From an uncultured Pelagibacteraceae bacterium (GTDB lineage: Bacteria > Pseudomonadota > Alphaproteobacteria > Pelagibacterales > Pelagibacteraceae), in the NCBI GenBank assembly GCA_902569405.1, contig CACFTX010000006.1, forward strand, positions 1-51,466: a stretch of DNA of 51,466 nt, written 5' to 3'. Of the stretch, positions 1-8,111 are shown in pieces. Position 1 is the stretch's first letter. Each line of letters starts with the position of its first letter. The notes under the pieces were generated by a model. That model was not told where the DNA came from, did not search any database, and saw nothing but the letters and a program-made list of their open reading frames with translations. The translations under genes were made by a program, and so were the position numbers.

Positions 1-540
1 TATGTTAAACATGATGATGCTAGCGATTCATATTTAAGGAAAGCATATATAAATATGGATCTGCATACTGATGGAACATATGTAAAAGAAAAAACAGATT
101 GGATTTTAATGACAAAAATTGAGGAAAAAAATGTACAGGGAGGTGAAACTTCACTCTTGCATCTTGATGATTGGGAACATTGCGATGAATTATCGAAAGA
201 TCCAGTTGGAAGACAAAATTTTATTTGGGGATCTCCTAAGAGCAAAAATATTAATTATAAAGTTGAACATCCAATTTTTTTTAACGATGAAGAAGGAAGA
301 TCACAAATTTCTTATATAGATCAATTTCCTGAACCAAAAAACATGGAGCAAGGAAACTTTCTTCAAAAACTTTCAGACTCGCTTGAAGAAAGCAAAAACA
401 AGATAATAACGAATCTACCTCCAGGGTCAGCTGTATTATCAAATAATTATTTTTGGCTACATGGAAGAAAACCTTTTAAAGAAAATAAAAATTTAAGCAG
501 GGAACTGCTTAGAATAAGAGGATCTTTTTTCACCAATTGA
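1..540 (+). CDS. glaH: CsiD/GlaH-family glutarate 2-hydroxylase, C-terminal part (5' end outside window)
   Basis: The reading frame is open from base 1, so the gene starts upstream of the window; the ATG at 55 is internal. The family are Fe(II)/2-oxoglutarate oxygenases that hydroxylate glutarate to L-2-hydroxyglutarate in lysine/cadaverine breakdown. The sequence shows the HTDGTY iron-binding segment (His codon 64-66, Asp codon 70-72), the LLHLDDWEH segment, a YIDQF segment, the distal iron ligand in WLHGR (His codon 460-462) and the RELLRIRG ending that carries the 2-oxoglutarate arginines. All of these resemble E. coli CsiD/GlaH closely. The usual partner, L-2-hydroxyglutarate oxidase, is not downstream and may lie upstream. 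Family assignment is firm; the exact substrate is inferred. Confidence 0.88.
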   Translation, partial: YVKHDDASDSYLRKAYINMDLHTDGTYVKEKTDWILMTKIEEKNVQGGETSLLHLDDWEHCDELSKDPVGRQNFIWGSPKSKNINYKVEHPIFFNDEEGRSQISYIDQFPEPKNMEQGNFLQKLSDSLEESKNKIITNLPPGSAVLSNNYFWLHGRKPFKENKNLSRELLRIRGSFFTN

Positions 541-574
541 TCAAATTTAGTGATAATAGTATCTAAAATTTATT

Positions 575-1345
575 ATGAAAATTGGATTTATTGGAACCGG
601 ACAAATTACTAAAGCTGTTGTAACAGGAATACTTGGTTCAAGGTTAAAAATAAGTAAAATTTATTTATCTGAAAGAAATAAAAAAATATCAAAAAATTTA
701 AAATCTAAAAGTAAAAAAATTGTAATAATTAAAAATAACCAGGAGATAATAAACAAATCGAATTGGGTTTTTTTAGCAGTTACACCTACAGTTGGAAACA
801 AAATTCTACATAAATATTATTTTAAATCTAATCAAACAATAGTCAGTTTTATTTCAACAATAAAAATGAAACAGCTTAAAAAAATTATTAAAGTTAAAGC
901 TAAAATAGTAAGAGCTATCCCGTTGCCACCTATTTCATTAAAAAAGGGTCCAGTTCCTATATTTCCTCCTAATAAAAAAGTTAAAAATTTTTTCAACCAT
1001 CTTGGTGCAACAGTTGAAATTAACAAAGAAAACTCTTCATTAAATTTTTGGTCAACTTCTGGGATGATGGCACCATTTTATGAGTTGTTACACTCTATGT
1101 CTAGATGGCTTGTAAAACGAGGAATTAAAAAAGATGATGCTCAAAAATATATAACATCTCTTTTTGTAGCACTATCAGAGGATGCAGTTATTAAATCGAA
1201 AAAAGATTTGAAATATTTAGTAAAAGAATCACAAACGCCTAGAGGTTTAAATGAACAAGGCGTTAAAGAACTTAAAAAATTAGGATTCTATCGTTCAATT
1301 GAAAAAACATTAAATAGTATTCTTAAAAGATTAAACAAAGTATAA
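575..1345 (+). CDS. Pyrroline-5-carboxylate reductase-like protein (ProC family)
   Basis: ProC enzymes use NAD(P)H to reduce pyrroline-5-carboxylate to proline in the cytoplasm. The 256-residue protein begins with a Rossmann motif (GFIGTGQI, residues 4-11). It has the VFLAVTP segment near residue 67 and a C-terminal helical dimerisation domain whose ESQTPRGLNEQG segment sits where ProC has its TSPGGTT loop. Length is close to the usual 260-275. The core is unusually lysine-rich and that signature loop deviates from canonical ProC, so it may be a specialised imine reductase and not the housekeeping enzyme. It lies 34 bases after the GlaH-like gene and 6 bases before the liv operon, so it is probably co-transcribed with both. 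Confidence 0.7.
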   Translation: MKIGFIGTGQITKAVVTGILGSRLKISKIYLSERNKKISKNLKSKSKKIVIIKNNQEIINKSNWVFLAVTPTVGNKILHKYYFKSNQTIVSFISTIKMKQLKKIIKVKAKIVRAIPLPPISLKKGPVPIFPPNKKVKNFFNHLGATVEINKENSSLNFWSTSGMMAPFYELLHSMSRWLVKRGIKKDDAQKYITSLFVALSEDAVIKSKKDLKYLVKESQTPRGLNEQGVKELKKLGFYRSIEKTLNSILKRLNKV

Positions 1346-1351
1346 TTTTCT

Positions 1352-2149
1352 ATGCAGTCAGATTCTAATATTCTGCAAATAGATAATCTTTCAAAATATT
1401 TTGGAGGTCTTGCTGCGGTAGCAGATTGTTCGCTAAAAATAAAAAAAGGATCTATTACTGGCATTATAGGGCCAAACGGATCAGGAAAAACCACATTATT
1501 TAATTTAATTGCTGGAAATTTAAAACCAAACGATGGAAAAGTTTTATTTTATGATGAAGATATAACTTCTATTCCTTCATATGAACTGTTTTCAAAAGGC
1601 ATATTAAGAACATTCCAAATTGCTCATGAGTTCACAAACTTAACAGTTTTAGAAAATTTAATGATGGTCCCCGGAAATCAATCAGGCGAAAGTCTTATGA
1701 ACGCTTTACTAAAACCAAAACTAATAAAGAAAGAAGAAGACGAAATTAGAAGCAAAGCTTATGAAGTAATTGATTTTTTAAATCTCAAGCATCTTGCAAA
1801 TGAACTTGCTGGAAATTTATCTGGTGGTCAAAAAAAACTTCTTGAACTTGGAAGAACCATGATGGTTGATGCAAAATTAGTTTTGTTAGATGAAGTGGGT
1901 GCCGGCGTAAACAGAACGTTGTTAAAAGATTTAGGAACTGCAATTTTAAGATTAAACAAAGAAAAAGGTTATACTTTTTGTATGATTGAACATGATATGG
2001 ATTTTATAAGCAGAATGTGTAATCCAGTAATTGTGATGTCAGAAGGATCGGTTTTATTTGAAGGAACTCCTGAAGAAGTTAAAAAAAATGAAAAGGTTAT
2101 AGAAAGCTATTTAGGTCGCGCAAACAGGAACGGTGGAGAAAATAATTAA
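1352..2149 (+). CDS. livG: Branched-chain amino acid ABC transporter, ATP-binding protein LivG
   Basis: This is one of two ATPases that power a branched-chain (or related) amino acid importer. The 265 residues show Walker A GPNGSGKT (40-47), Q-loop Gln89, the ABC signature LSGGQ (156-160) and a Walker B ending in DE (180-181). The usual Pro after DE is Val (DEVGAG), a mild variant. The C-terminal IEHDMDFI and the GTPEEV tail are typical of LivG. The stop codon overlaps the next gene's ATG by one base, so translation is probably coupled. Transported substrate cannot be told from the ATPase. Confidence 0.93.
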   Translation: MQSDSNILQIDNLSKYFGGLAAVADCSLKIKKGSITGIIGPNGSGKTTLFNLIAGNLKPNDGKVLFYDEDITSIPSYELFSKGILRTFQIAHEFTNLTVLENLMMVPGNQSGESLMNALLKPKLIKKEEDEIRSKAYEVIDFLNLKHLANELAGNLSGGQKKLLELGRTMMVDAKLVLLDEVGAGVNRTLLKDLGTAILRLNKEKGYTFCMIEHDMDFISRMCNPVIVMSEGSVLFEGTPEEVKKNEKVIESYLGRANRNGGENN

Positions 2150-2856
2150 TGCCATTTTTTGAAGGAAATAAAATGACGGCAGGATATGGTAATGGTCCGG
2201 ATATTATAAGCTCTTGTTCAATAAATGTTGATAGAGGAGAGATTGTTGCAATTTTAGGTCCTAATGGCGCTGGCAAATCTACTGCAATGAAAGCTATGCT
2301 TGGTTTGTTAAATTTAAAATCTGGATCAATAATAATAGACGGAAAAGATATTTCTAATTTGTCTCCACAAGATAGAGTTAAAAAGGGCATATCATTTGTA
2401 CCACAGACTAGAAACGTTTTTGCAGGATTGACTGTAAGAGAAAATTTAGAAGTGGGCGCGTTTTTAAGAAACGATGAATTAATTAAAGTTATCGAAGAAA
2501 TTTATGAATTGTTTCCTGTTTTAAAAGAAAAAAGATCTCAAATTGTTGGTGAATTATCAGGAGGACAAAGGCAACAGGTAGCGCTAGGAAGAGCTCTAAT
2601 GATTAAACCATCTGTTTTAATGTTAGACGAACCTACTGCGGGTGTTTCCCCAATAGTAATGGATGAACTGTTTCAACATATTATAAAAGTAAAAGAAACT
2701 AATGTTGCAATTATAATGGTAGAACAAAATGCAAAACAAGCATTAAGCATATCCGATAGAGGCTATGTGTTAGTGACTGGACAAAATAAATTTGAAGGAT
2801 CGGGAAATGAATTACTTAAAGATCCTGAAGTCAGAAGATCGTTTTTAGGAGCGTAG
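2149..2856 (+). CDS. livF: Branched-chain amino acid ABC transporter, ATP-binding protein LivF
   Basis: Second ATPase of the HAAT-type importer. It is 235 residues, the normal LivF length, with Walker A GPNGAGKS (37-44), signature LSGGQ (136-140) and Walker B MLDEP (158-162). The VEQNAKQAL segment after Walker B is characteristic of LivF as opposed to LivG. The start is fixed by the one-base overlap with livG, and the first permease gene starts one base after its stop. Together with LivG it forms the cytoplasmic heterodimer that drives the two permeases. Confidence 0.93.
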   Translation: MPFFEGNKMTAGYGNGPDIISSCSINVDRGEIVAILGPNGAGKSTAMKAMLGLLNLKSGSIIIDGKDISNLSPQDRVKKGISFVPQTRNVFAGLTVRENLEVGAFLRNDELIKVIEEIYELFPVLKEKRSQIVGELSGGQRQQVALGRALMIKPSVLMLDEPTAGVSPIVMDELFQHIIKVKETNVAIIMVEQNAKQALSISDRGYVLVTGQNKFEGSGNELLKDPEVRRSFLGA

Positions 2857-2857
2857 A

Positions 2858-3868
2858 ATGGATTTTTTAAATGCTTTAATTTTGTTGTTAAACTATACAA
2901 TTATACCTGCGTTAACTTATGGTTCACAATTAGCTCTTGGAGCAATTTTTGTTACACTAATTTATGGAGTTTTAAGATTTGCAAATTTTGCAACGGGAGA
3001 CATGATGTCTTTTGGAACAATGTTTGCAGTTTTGCTTACTTATTATTTTCAATCACTAGGCATAGGTTTAGGAGTGCTACCAACAGCATTACTCACAATT
3101 CCTTTTGCGATTGTTATGATGATTTTATACATGCTAACAATAGATAAATTTGTTTTTAGTTATTACAGAATTAAGAAAAGTCCGCCAGTTCAACTTGCAA
3201 TGGTTAGTGTAGGAGTAATGTTTGTAACACAAGCAATTATAAGAATAATTATAGGACCATTTGATAGAAGGTTCCTTGATGGTGAAAAATTTATTTTAAA
3301 AGCCATGGAGTTTAAGGAAATGACAGGATTAAATGAAGGATTAACAATTAAATCTACTCAATTAATTACAATAATTGTTACATTAATTGTAGTTTCTATA
3401 ATGTTTTGGTTTCTAAATAAAACCAAGACCGGAACAAGTATGCGCGCTTATTCTGATAATGAAGATTTAGCTTTATTGTCGGGTATAGATCCTAAGAGAG
3501 TTGTAATGCTAACATGGATAATTGCAGGTGTTTTAGCAACAATTGGAGGCGTGTTGTATGGTTTAGACAAAAGTTACAAGCCTTTTGTTTATTTTAACAA
3601 TATGCTCCCAATATTTGCTGCAGCTATTGTTGGAGGTATTGGAAATCCATTCGGTGCATTTTTAGGCGGTTATGTTGTAGCGTTTGGTGAAATATTTATA
3701 ACTTACGCATATAAAAAATTTTTTACATATATACTTCCAGAAAGTTTAGCACCGGATTCTCTTATGCAATTGTTATCAACAGATTATAAATTTGCAGTAT
3801 CATTTTCTATTTTAGTAATTGTATTACTGTTTAGACCTTCGGGTATTTTTAAAGGAAAAATTCTATGA
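2858..3868 (+). CDS. livH: Branched-chain amino acid ABC transporter, permease LivH
   Basis: Integral membrane permease of 336 residues, slightly longer than E. coli LivH (about 308). Hydrophobic segments run through the protein; the early block GVLRFANFATGDMMSFG matches the LivH segment containing the conserved N-F/A-x-GD-x-M pattern. The central segment with AYSDNEDLALLSGID and the later AAAIVGGIGNPFGAFLGG are the permease coupling and glycine-rich motifs of this family. It overlaps livM by four bases (ATGA), so the two permeases are probably translated in equal amounts. Confidence 0.92.
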   Translation: MDFLNALILLLNYTIIPALTYGSQLALGAIFVTLIYGVLRFANFATGDMMSFGTMFAVLLTYYFQSLGIGLGVLPTALLTIPFAIVMMILYMLTIDKFVFSYYRIKKSPPVQLAMVSVGVMFVTQAIIRIIIGPFDRRFLDGEKFILKAMEFKEMTGLNEGLTIKSTQLITIIVTLIVVSIMFWFLNKTKTGTSMRAYSDNEDLALLSGIDPKRVVMLTWIIAGVLATIGGVLYGLDKSYKPFVYFNNMLPIFAAAIVGGIGNPFGAFLGGYVVAFGEIFITYAYKKFFTYILPESLAPDSLMQLLSTDYKFAVSFSILVIVLLFRPSGIFKGKIL

Positions 3869-5235
3869 AAAAATATTTAAACGTAATCGTAGCATATTCA
3901 ATAATGTTAGCACTAATTATTTTAGTAGGAATATTTCAGTCCTGGTCTATTGCACTTTCTATTTTTAATTACTGTATGATTTCAGCAGTTATGACTATGG
4001 GTGCAAATATTCAATGGGGTTATGCAGGTTTAATTAATTTTGGAATTATGGGTTATGCCGCCTTAGGTGGACTTGCTGTTGTTCTTGTTTCAGTTGCTCC
4101 AGTTCCAGAAGCTTGGGAAGCAGGTGGTTTAAATATGATGGTTTGTATTTTGGTTATAGCCGCAATGGTTTTTTCAATTCGATATGTTTTGAAAAAAATT
4201 CAAAAATCAAAAAAAAGAAATTATTTTGTAGCAGGAATAATAATAGTTGGCTTGATACTTCTTAGAATGATATCTGGTCCTGCAATTGAAAATATTGAAG
4301 CAGTGAATCCTGCTAAAACAGGTTTTTTAGGTGGTCTTGGAATGCCAGTTTTATTTTCTTGGATTGTTGGAGGTTTTCTAGCGGGGGGACTTGCTTATGT
4401 TGTTGGTAAAATTGCTCTTGGATTAAGAGCGGACTACCTTGCAATAGCAACTTTACTAATAGCAGAAATTGTAGTTTCAGTAATCAAACATGAAGATTGG
4501 TTGGCAAGAGGAGTAAAAAATGTAATTGGTTTAAAAAGACCAGTACCTTACGAAGTAGATCTTCAAAGTACGCCGTGGTTTATAAATTTAGTTGAAAAAT
4601 TTAATTCAGGAAAATTAAATTTAATTAAATCAGTCGCTGAAAAACAAGAAGTTTTAAAACAATTAGTTATTGATGCTTCTTCAATTTATGTAAAACTTTG
4701 TATGGCTGGTTTATTTTTATCGGTTGTAGTTGCTTTGTTAATTATAACTCAAAAAGCTTTATATTCCCCTTGGGGAAGAAAAATGAGAGCTATAAGAGAC
4801 AATGAAGAAGCAGCGAGTGCAATGGGTAAAAATATTGTTAAAGAACATCTTTTAATTTTTATACTAGGTTCAGCGGTTGTTGGTATAGCAGGAGCCATGA
4901 TGGTAACTAATGATGGTCTATTTACACCAGGAAGTTATAGACCAATGAGATATACATTTGTGATTTGGGTAATGGTAATTGTTGGTGGAACAGGAAATAA
5001 TTTTGGAGCAATACTGGGTGGATTTTTTGTTTGGTTTTTATGGGTTCAAGCAGCTCCAATAGCTTTATTTTTAATTAATCTTTTTACATCTCATTTGCCA
5101 GAAACGAATGCTTTAAGAATTCACTTAATAGAAAGTGCCCCATATTTTAGATTTTTAATGATTGGCATAGGTTTATTGGTTATAATGAGATACAGGCCAC
5201 AAGGTATTTTGCCTGAAAAAATTATTAAACAGTAA
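3865..5235 (+). CDS. livM: Branched-chain amino acid ABC transporter, permease LivM
   Basis: Second permease of the importer, 456 residues, at the long end for LivM. It has the QWGYAGLINFGIMGY segment near residue 50 that is diagnostic of LivM, the LGLRADYLAIATL segment, a RAIRDNEEAASAMG coupling loop for the ATPases, and a glycine-rich VIVGGTGNNFGAILGG block near the end, followed by RYRPQGILPE, the usual LivM terminus. An extra hydrophilic stretch around residues 205-265, with a VKNVIGLKRPVPYE block and a charged region, accounts for the length. It overlaps livH by four bases and precedes a thioredoxin-like gene by seven. Confidence 0.92.
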   Translation: MKKYLNVIVAYSIMLALIILVGIFQSWSIALSIFNYCMISAVMTMGANIQWGYAGLINFGIMGYAALGGLAVVLVSVAPVPEAWEAGGLNMMVCILVIAAMVFSIRYVLKKIQKSKKRNYFVAGIIIVGLILLRMISGPAIENIEAVNPAKTGFLGGLGMPVLFSWIVGGFLAGGLAYVVGKIALGLRADYLAIATLLIAEIVVSVIKHEDWLARGVKNVIGLKRPVPYEVDLQSTPWFINLVEKFNSGKLNLIKSVAEKQEVLKQLVIDASSIYVKLCMAGLFLSVVVALLIITQKALYSPWGRKMRAIRDNEEAASAMGKNIVKEHLLIFILGSAVVGIAGAMMVTNDGLFTPGSYRPMRYTFVIWVMVIVGGTGNNFGAILGGFFVWFLWVQAAPIALFLINLFTSHLPETNALRIHLIESAPYFRFLMIGIGLLVIMRYRPQGILPEKIIKQ

Positions 5236-5242
5236 ACAAAAT

Positions 5243-5608
5243 ATGAAAAAATTATTATTATTATTATTTATTTTAAGCTCTAGTGCATTTGCAGAAGAAG
5301 TTGAAATGAATTTTAAGAAAGATTTATTTTTAGCTGCTCAAAAATCAGGAAAAATTGTAGTTATAAACTCATGGAATAAATGGTGTTTTACATGCATTAA
5401 ACAGGAAAAAATAATTAAAAAAGCAAAAGAGGATTTTGAAGACATACTATTTTTAACTTATGCTCAAAAAAATAAAGAAATAGCTAATTATTTGGACATT
5501 AATTATAGATCAACGATTGTTATTTATAAAAATAATAAAGAAATTGCTAGAGCAATAGGAATTACAAAAAAAGAGGACATATATTCTTTAATAAAAAAAG
5601 GAATATAG
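5243..5608 (+). CDS. Exported thioredoxin-like protein
   Basis: Small 121-residue protein with a signal peptide (about residues 1-17, ending AFA) and a thioredoxin-fold core. The active-site motif is WCFTC (residues 47-51, Cys48 and Cys51), followed by a region that fits the rest of the fold. It would act in the periplasm as a small redox or thiol-transfer protein; the partner is unknown. It sits between livM and an MFS transporter and overlaps the latter by one base, so it belongs to the liv transcript. A thioredoxin-like gene is not a normal part of liv operons, so the link may only reflect gene packing. Confidence 0.75.
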   Translation: MKKLLLLLFILSSSAFAEEVEMNFKKDLFLAAQKSGKIVVINSWNKWCFTCIKQEKIIKKAKEDFEDILFLTYAQKNKEIANYLDINYRSTIVIYKNNKEIARAIGITKKEDIYSLIKKGI

Positions 5609-6771
5609 TGAATAAAAATCTTACACTTCTTACATTAAGTCAAATTTTTAGTTTTACAGCAGCTCCAGTAACTGTATTTTTAAGTGGAATTATTGGTTCT
5701 CAAATTAGCCCTTTAAAATCACTTTCCACCTTACCAATGTCAATATCTGTAGTTGGTATAGCGATAGGTGCAATCTTTGCTACTAAGTTGATGAGTTTAA
5801 TAGGAAGAAAAGTTGGTTTTATTGTTGCGTCAATAGGAAATTCTTTAGTTTCTATATTAGCAGCTTATTCGATAATGGATCAGAACTTTATTTTATTTTG
5901 TTTTGCAAACTTTTTTATTGGTGTTGGAATGGCATTTACACATCAATATCGTTTTGCTGCAGCTGAGAGTGTTGAAAAAAATAAAGTGCCAAAAGCAATT
6001 TCAATAATTTTATTAGGTGGAATTATCTCAGCGTTTATAGGACCAAGTTTGGCAAACTACGCAAAAGATATTGTTACTGATCATTTGTATGTCGGATCTT
6101 ATTTGTCGCTTGCAGTTTTAACTTTTATACCAACAATTTTCTTTTTATTTTATAAAAACACTTCAAAACCAGAAGTTAATATTCAATATTCAGGTCGAAG
6201 TTATTTAGAGTTAATTGCGCAACCTAGATTTTTGCAAGCAGTTGTAGCATCAGCATTTGGATATGCAGTTATGACACTTTTAATGACAGCAACTCCAATA
6301 AGTATGCATGTAATGGAAAAAATGAGTCTAAGTAAAACTGGGATTGTTATCCAAATACATGTTGCTGCAATGTTTTTACCATCTTTAGTAACTGGTTATT
6401 TAATTAAAAAATTTGGGCATAGCAACATAATGTATGCGGGCGTATTTTTATATAGCATAACTATAACTGCAAGTTTCTTTGATCAAACTTTTCTTAATTA
6501 TTTGTTTGCATTAATTTTTTTAGGTTTTGGGTGGAATTTTTTATTTATATCTGGCACGAGTTTACTTGTTTTAACTTACAAAGAAGAGGAAAAGTTTAGA
6601 GCACAAGGATTAAATGACTTTACTGTGTATTCCGTTCATGCCATTGGTAGTTTATCTGCCGGAGTTTTATTGGTATTAACTAACTGGAAAACAATGAATT
6701 TAATATGTATTCCTTTATTAATTTTAATTGTCATCACAACTTTAAGAGCTGAAATTTTAAGTAGAAAATAA
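5608..6771 (+). CDS. Major facilitator superfamily transporter
   Basis: Membrane protein of 387 residues with about 12 hydrophobic segments, the normal MFS length. The loop after the second segment (LMSLIGRKVGFIVAS) is the MFS loop 2-3 signature with a basic GRK. A second half of similar layout begins near residue 200 (YLELIAQPRFLQAVVAS). The start is GTG, fixed by a one-base overlap with the thioredoxin-like gene. It is the last gene of the plus-strand liv transcript and ends at a strong terminator. The substrate cannot be read from sequence; both import and efflux are possible. Confidence 0.82.
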   Translation: MNKNLTLLTLSQIFSFTAAPVTVFLSGIIGSQISPLKSLSTLPMSISVVGIAIGAIFATKLMSLIGRKVGFIVASIGNSLVSILAAYSIMDQNFILFCFANFFIGVGMAFTHQYRFAAAESVEKNKVPKAISIILLGGIISAFIGPSLANYAKDIVTDHLYVGSYLSLAVLTFIPTIFFLFYKNTSKPEVNIQYSGRSYLELIAQPRFLQAVVASAFGYAVMTLLMTATPISMHVMEKMSLSKTGIVIQIHVAAMFLPSLVTGYLIKKFGHSNIMYAGVFLYSITITASFFDQTFLNYLFALIFLGFGWNFLFISGTSLLVLTYKEEEKFRAQGLNDFTVYSVHAIGSLSAGVLLVLTNWKTMNLICIPLLILIVITTLRAEILSRK

Positions 6772-6772
6772 A

Positions 6773-6805
6773 AAAAACCTCAGCAGTTTTACCGCTGAGG
6801 TTTTT
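6773..6805. terminator. Bidirectional intrinsic terminator between convergent genes
   Basis: A perfect 12-bp stem (6773-6784 with 6794-6805) and a 9-base loop. The GC core CCTCAGC/GCTGAGG is flanked by an A-run on the left and a T-run on the right, so it can stop transcription on either strand. It serves the MFS gene (plus) and the substrate-binding protein gene (minus), whose coding regions end within a few bases of it. Confidence 0.9.
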
Positions 6806-6817
6806 AAAATTTAGATA

Positions 6818-7999
6818 TTATCTTTGTTTTTTAGTTTTAAATTTTCCGCCTCTTACTTCTTTTTCTAAGAAAGAACCAAAAGCTTCTCCAACATCTGTGA
6901 ATTCAACACCAGTTGCACCTTCATAGTTAATAGCTTTACCTTTAGCTAATAAATCTAAAGCTTTTTTTAATTCACCTGGGTAAATTTTCTTACCAGGAGC
7001 ATTTGCAACAGACATAACATTTTGTTGAATAGTAGCTCTATCAGCTTTTCCACCAGCTTGCATTGCAAGAGTGATTAAAGCAGCTGCATCATATGATTCT
7101 CCAGTGTAAGGACCAGAAGAGTCTATACCGCCTGCTTTTGCAACTTTAGTAAATATACCAGCACCTTTTCCTGTTGATCCAGGAAGAGAACCAAAAGATT
7201 TACTTAAACTTTTTCCAAAAGCATCTACAAGTGATTGACCAATCATACCATCAGATAATATAAAAGTATCAAAAGCACCCGAGTCCAAAGAACCTTGAAT
7301 AATTCCTTTACCACCTTGGTCTAAGTAACCGATTACCGCAACAGCATCTCCACCGGCAGAAGCTAATGTGGCAACTTCAGCAGAATAGTCAGCTTTACCA
7401 TCTTCATGAGCAGCGGTAGTTGTTACTTTAATACCATGTGCTTTCACTGCAGCAGCATAAACATCTGCCAAACCTTTTCCATAGTCGTTATTTGTATAAG
7501 TAATTGCTACGCTTTTAACTTTTCTGTCTTTAGTAATGTCAGCTAAAATTTGTCCACCTCTAGCATCTGAAGGAGCTGTTCTAAAAAAGAATCCTTTATC
7601 ATCTAGAGTAGTTAAACCTGGAGAAGTTGCTGATGGTGAAATCATTACTACACCATTAGGCACTGCAACATTTGTTGCAATTGCACCTGTAACACCTGAA
7701 CAGTCAGCACCCATGATAGCAACTACACCATTTGATACTAAACCTTCAGCTGCAGTAGTAGCAGCAGCAGAGTCCACACAAGTTGAATCAGCTCTTTCTA
7801 CTGATATTCTTTTTCCTCCAAGTAATGAACCTGAATCTGATGCTTCTTTAAATGCAAGCTCAGCAGATCCAGCCATTGCAGGAGTAAGGGACTCAATAGG
7901 ACCTGTAAATCCTAAAATAATTCCCATTTTAATATCTGCTAATACATTTGTAGAGATTATCGATACAAATAAAAAAGCAGTTAAAATTATTTTTTTCAT
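6818..7999 (-). CDS. Branched-chain amino acid-type ABC transporter substrate-binding protein
   Basis: Periplasmic binding protein of the LivJ/LivK (Peripla_BP_6) family, 393 residues, with a signal peptide (about 1-21, ending VLA). The mature start (DIKMGIILGFTGPIESL) and the central VAIMGADCSGVTGAI and SVAITYTNNDYGKGLAD blocks are typical. It presumably delivers substrate to LivHM encoded just across the terminator on the other strand. A separate transcript would let it be made in excess over the membrane parts. The pocket cannot be read well enough to separate leucine/isoleucine/valine from other amino acids or amides. Confidence 0.9.
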   Translation of the reverse strand: MKKIILTAFLFVSIISTNVLADIKMGIILGFTGPIESLTPAMAGSAELAFKEASDSGSLLGGKRISVERADSTCVDSAAATTAAEGLVSNGVVAIMGADCSGVTGAIATNVAVPNGVVMISPSATSPGLTTLDDKGFFFRTAPSDARGGQILADITKDRKVKSVAITYTNNDYGKGLADVYAAAVKAHGIKVTTTAAHEDGKADYSAEVATLASAGGDAVAVIGYLDQGGKGIIQGSLDSGAFDTFILSDGMIGQSLVDAFGKSLSKSFGSLPGSTGKGAGIFTKVAKAGGIDSSGPYTGESYDAAALITLAMQAGGKADRATIQQNVMSVANAPGKKIYPGELKKALDLLAKGKAINYEGATGVEFTDVGEAFGSFLEKEVRGGKFKTKKQR

Positions 8000-8009
8000 A
8001 TTATTCCTT

Positions 8010-8023
8010 AATTGTTAACAATT
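8010..8023. repeat. Perfect 14-bp palindrome upstream of the binding-protein gene
   Basis: AATTGTTAACAATT reads the same on both strands. It lies 10-24 bases upstream of the binding-protein start codon (7999), next to the AAGGAAT ribosome site at 8003-8009 and downstream of the candidate promoter at 8035-8063. It could be a repressor operator, or simply an AT-rich coincidence. Confidence 0.4.
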
Positions 8024-8034
8024 TATAAAGAATA

Positions 8035-8063
8035 AATTAAATCTTATTAGAGTTATTTTTCAA
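8035..8063 (-). promoter_or_regulatory. Candidate sigma-70 promoter for the liv binding-protein gene
   Basis: On the minus strand TTGAAA (8063-8058) is followed after 17 bases by TTAATT (8040-8035). The -35 box is good and the -10 box is weak. The spacing is ideal, and it is placed about 35 bases before the start codon. In such AT-rich DNA chance matches are common. Confidence 0.3.
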
Positions 8064-8111
8064 TAAATAATTTAACTTTTTTTTGATTAAAATAAGTGAA
8101 TTTTAAACTTT

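Noticed and set aside
7536..8018. 160-residue open frame on the plus strand opposite the liv binding-protein gene
   Set aside because: It is antisense to a well-supported gene with signal peptide and family blocks; its composition is Ala/Ser/Pro-rich as expected from the reverse complement, with no recognisable domain.
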